This document shows, piece after piece, positions 4,929 through 5,046 of a stretch of DNA of 5,046 bases. Below the pieces are notes generated by a model. That model searched no databases. It was not told the DNA's origin and was given only the letters and a program-made list of their open reading frames with translations. The translations under genes were made by a program, and so were the position numbers. Source of the DNA: Bacteroidales bacterium (lineage in GTDB: Bacteria; Bacteroidota; Bacteroidia; Bacteroidales; Dysgonomonadaceae); assembly GCA_012799155.1 (NCBI GenBank), contig JAAZLV010000386.1:1-5046 (forward strand). Reading direction: 5' to 3'. Position 1 is the first letter of the stretch, and each line of letters begins with the position of its first letter.

Positions 4929-5046
4929 TTACAACAGCGGTGCGAAGAGGCGTAACAGCGATTCTATAAAACGTCTGCCAATGGGCCTGTTATTCCATTC
5001 CCTCAGCGAGACCTGGTCACACGAACGCTGGTCATCGACAAAGATC
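4929..5046 (-). CDS. cls: C-terminal end of cardiolipin synthase (partial)
   Basis: Reading leftward from the window edge, an open frame of 38 codons ends at the TAA at 4931-4929. The tail reads IFVDDQRSCDQVSL, then REWNNRPIGRRF, then IESLLRLFAPLL. A W-x-x-R-P segment followed by an E-S-x-x-R-L-F-x-P-L-L terminus is typical of bacterial cardiolipin synthases of the phospholipase D superfamily. These are inner-membrane enzymes that make cardiolipin from phosphatidylglycerol. The two HKD catalytic motifs would lie outside the window and cannot be checked. The strand matches aroK and ald, 65 bases upstream of aroK, so one transcription unit is plausible. Confidence 0.75.
   Translation of the reverse strand, partial: IFVDDQRSCDQVSLREWNNRPIGRRFIESLLRLFAPLL

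Noticed and set aside
4919..4969. Short plus-strand ATG frame of 16 codons
   Set aside because: It is too short, has no ribosome site, and lies antisense over the recognisable cls C terminus.

Overview
The window reads as an ordinary chromosomal stretch from a member of the Bacteroidales. The evidence is three promoter-like sites that fit the Bacteroidetes -7 consensus TAnnTTTG, mostly poor Shine-Dalgarno signals, tRNA genes without an encoded CCA, a membrane TPR protein coupled to ribH as I recall it from Bacteroides relatives, and an alanine dehydrogenase of the long (about 400 residue) Bacteroidetes type. A Dysgonomonadaceae/Porphyromonadaceae-like source is my best guess, but it is recall-based and not proven by the sequence.

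Layout. At the left edge (1-78, minus) is the first 26 codons of a secreted protein. It is divergently arranged with a two-gene plus-strand unit: a membrane-anchored TPR protein (237-941) and ribH (943-1434), one base apart. The 158-base gap between the two units holds a plausible promoter for each direction. Directly after the ribH stop is a promoter-like box followed by tRNA-Tyr(GTA) and tRNA-Gly(TCC), and then a strong intrinsic terminator (1709-1745). A MATE-family exporter (1759-3123, plus) begins 13 bases after the terminator T-run. It meets an alanine dehydrogenase-like gene (3117-4322, minus) tail to tail with a 7-base overlap. That gene sits 4 bases behind shikimate kinase aroK (4327-4863, minus). 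The right edge carries the last 38 codons of a probable cardiolipin synthase on the minus strand (4929-5046). The likely minus-strand transcription order is cls - aroK - ald.

Working together: the plus-strand left half covers envelope/protein quality (TPR protein), riboflavin synthesis (lumazine synthase) and translation (two tRNAs). The minus-strand right half covers phospholipid synthesis, the shikimate pathway and amino-acid redox metabolism. These are housekeeping functions with no obvious shared pathway.

I found no mobile element, CRISPR array, defence island or evident new multi-gene system. The points that deserve a second look are small: a paired A19/U56 replacement of the near-universal G19-C56 contact in tRNA-Gly, an alanine dehydrogenase lacking the Asp of its DQGG active-site motif, and two different 7-base-period repeat arrays packed into one 65-base intergenic gap.
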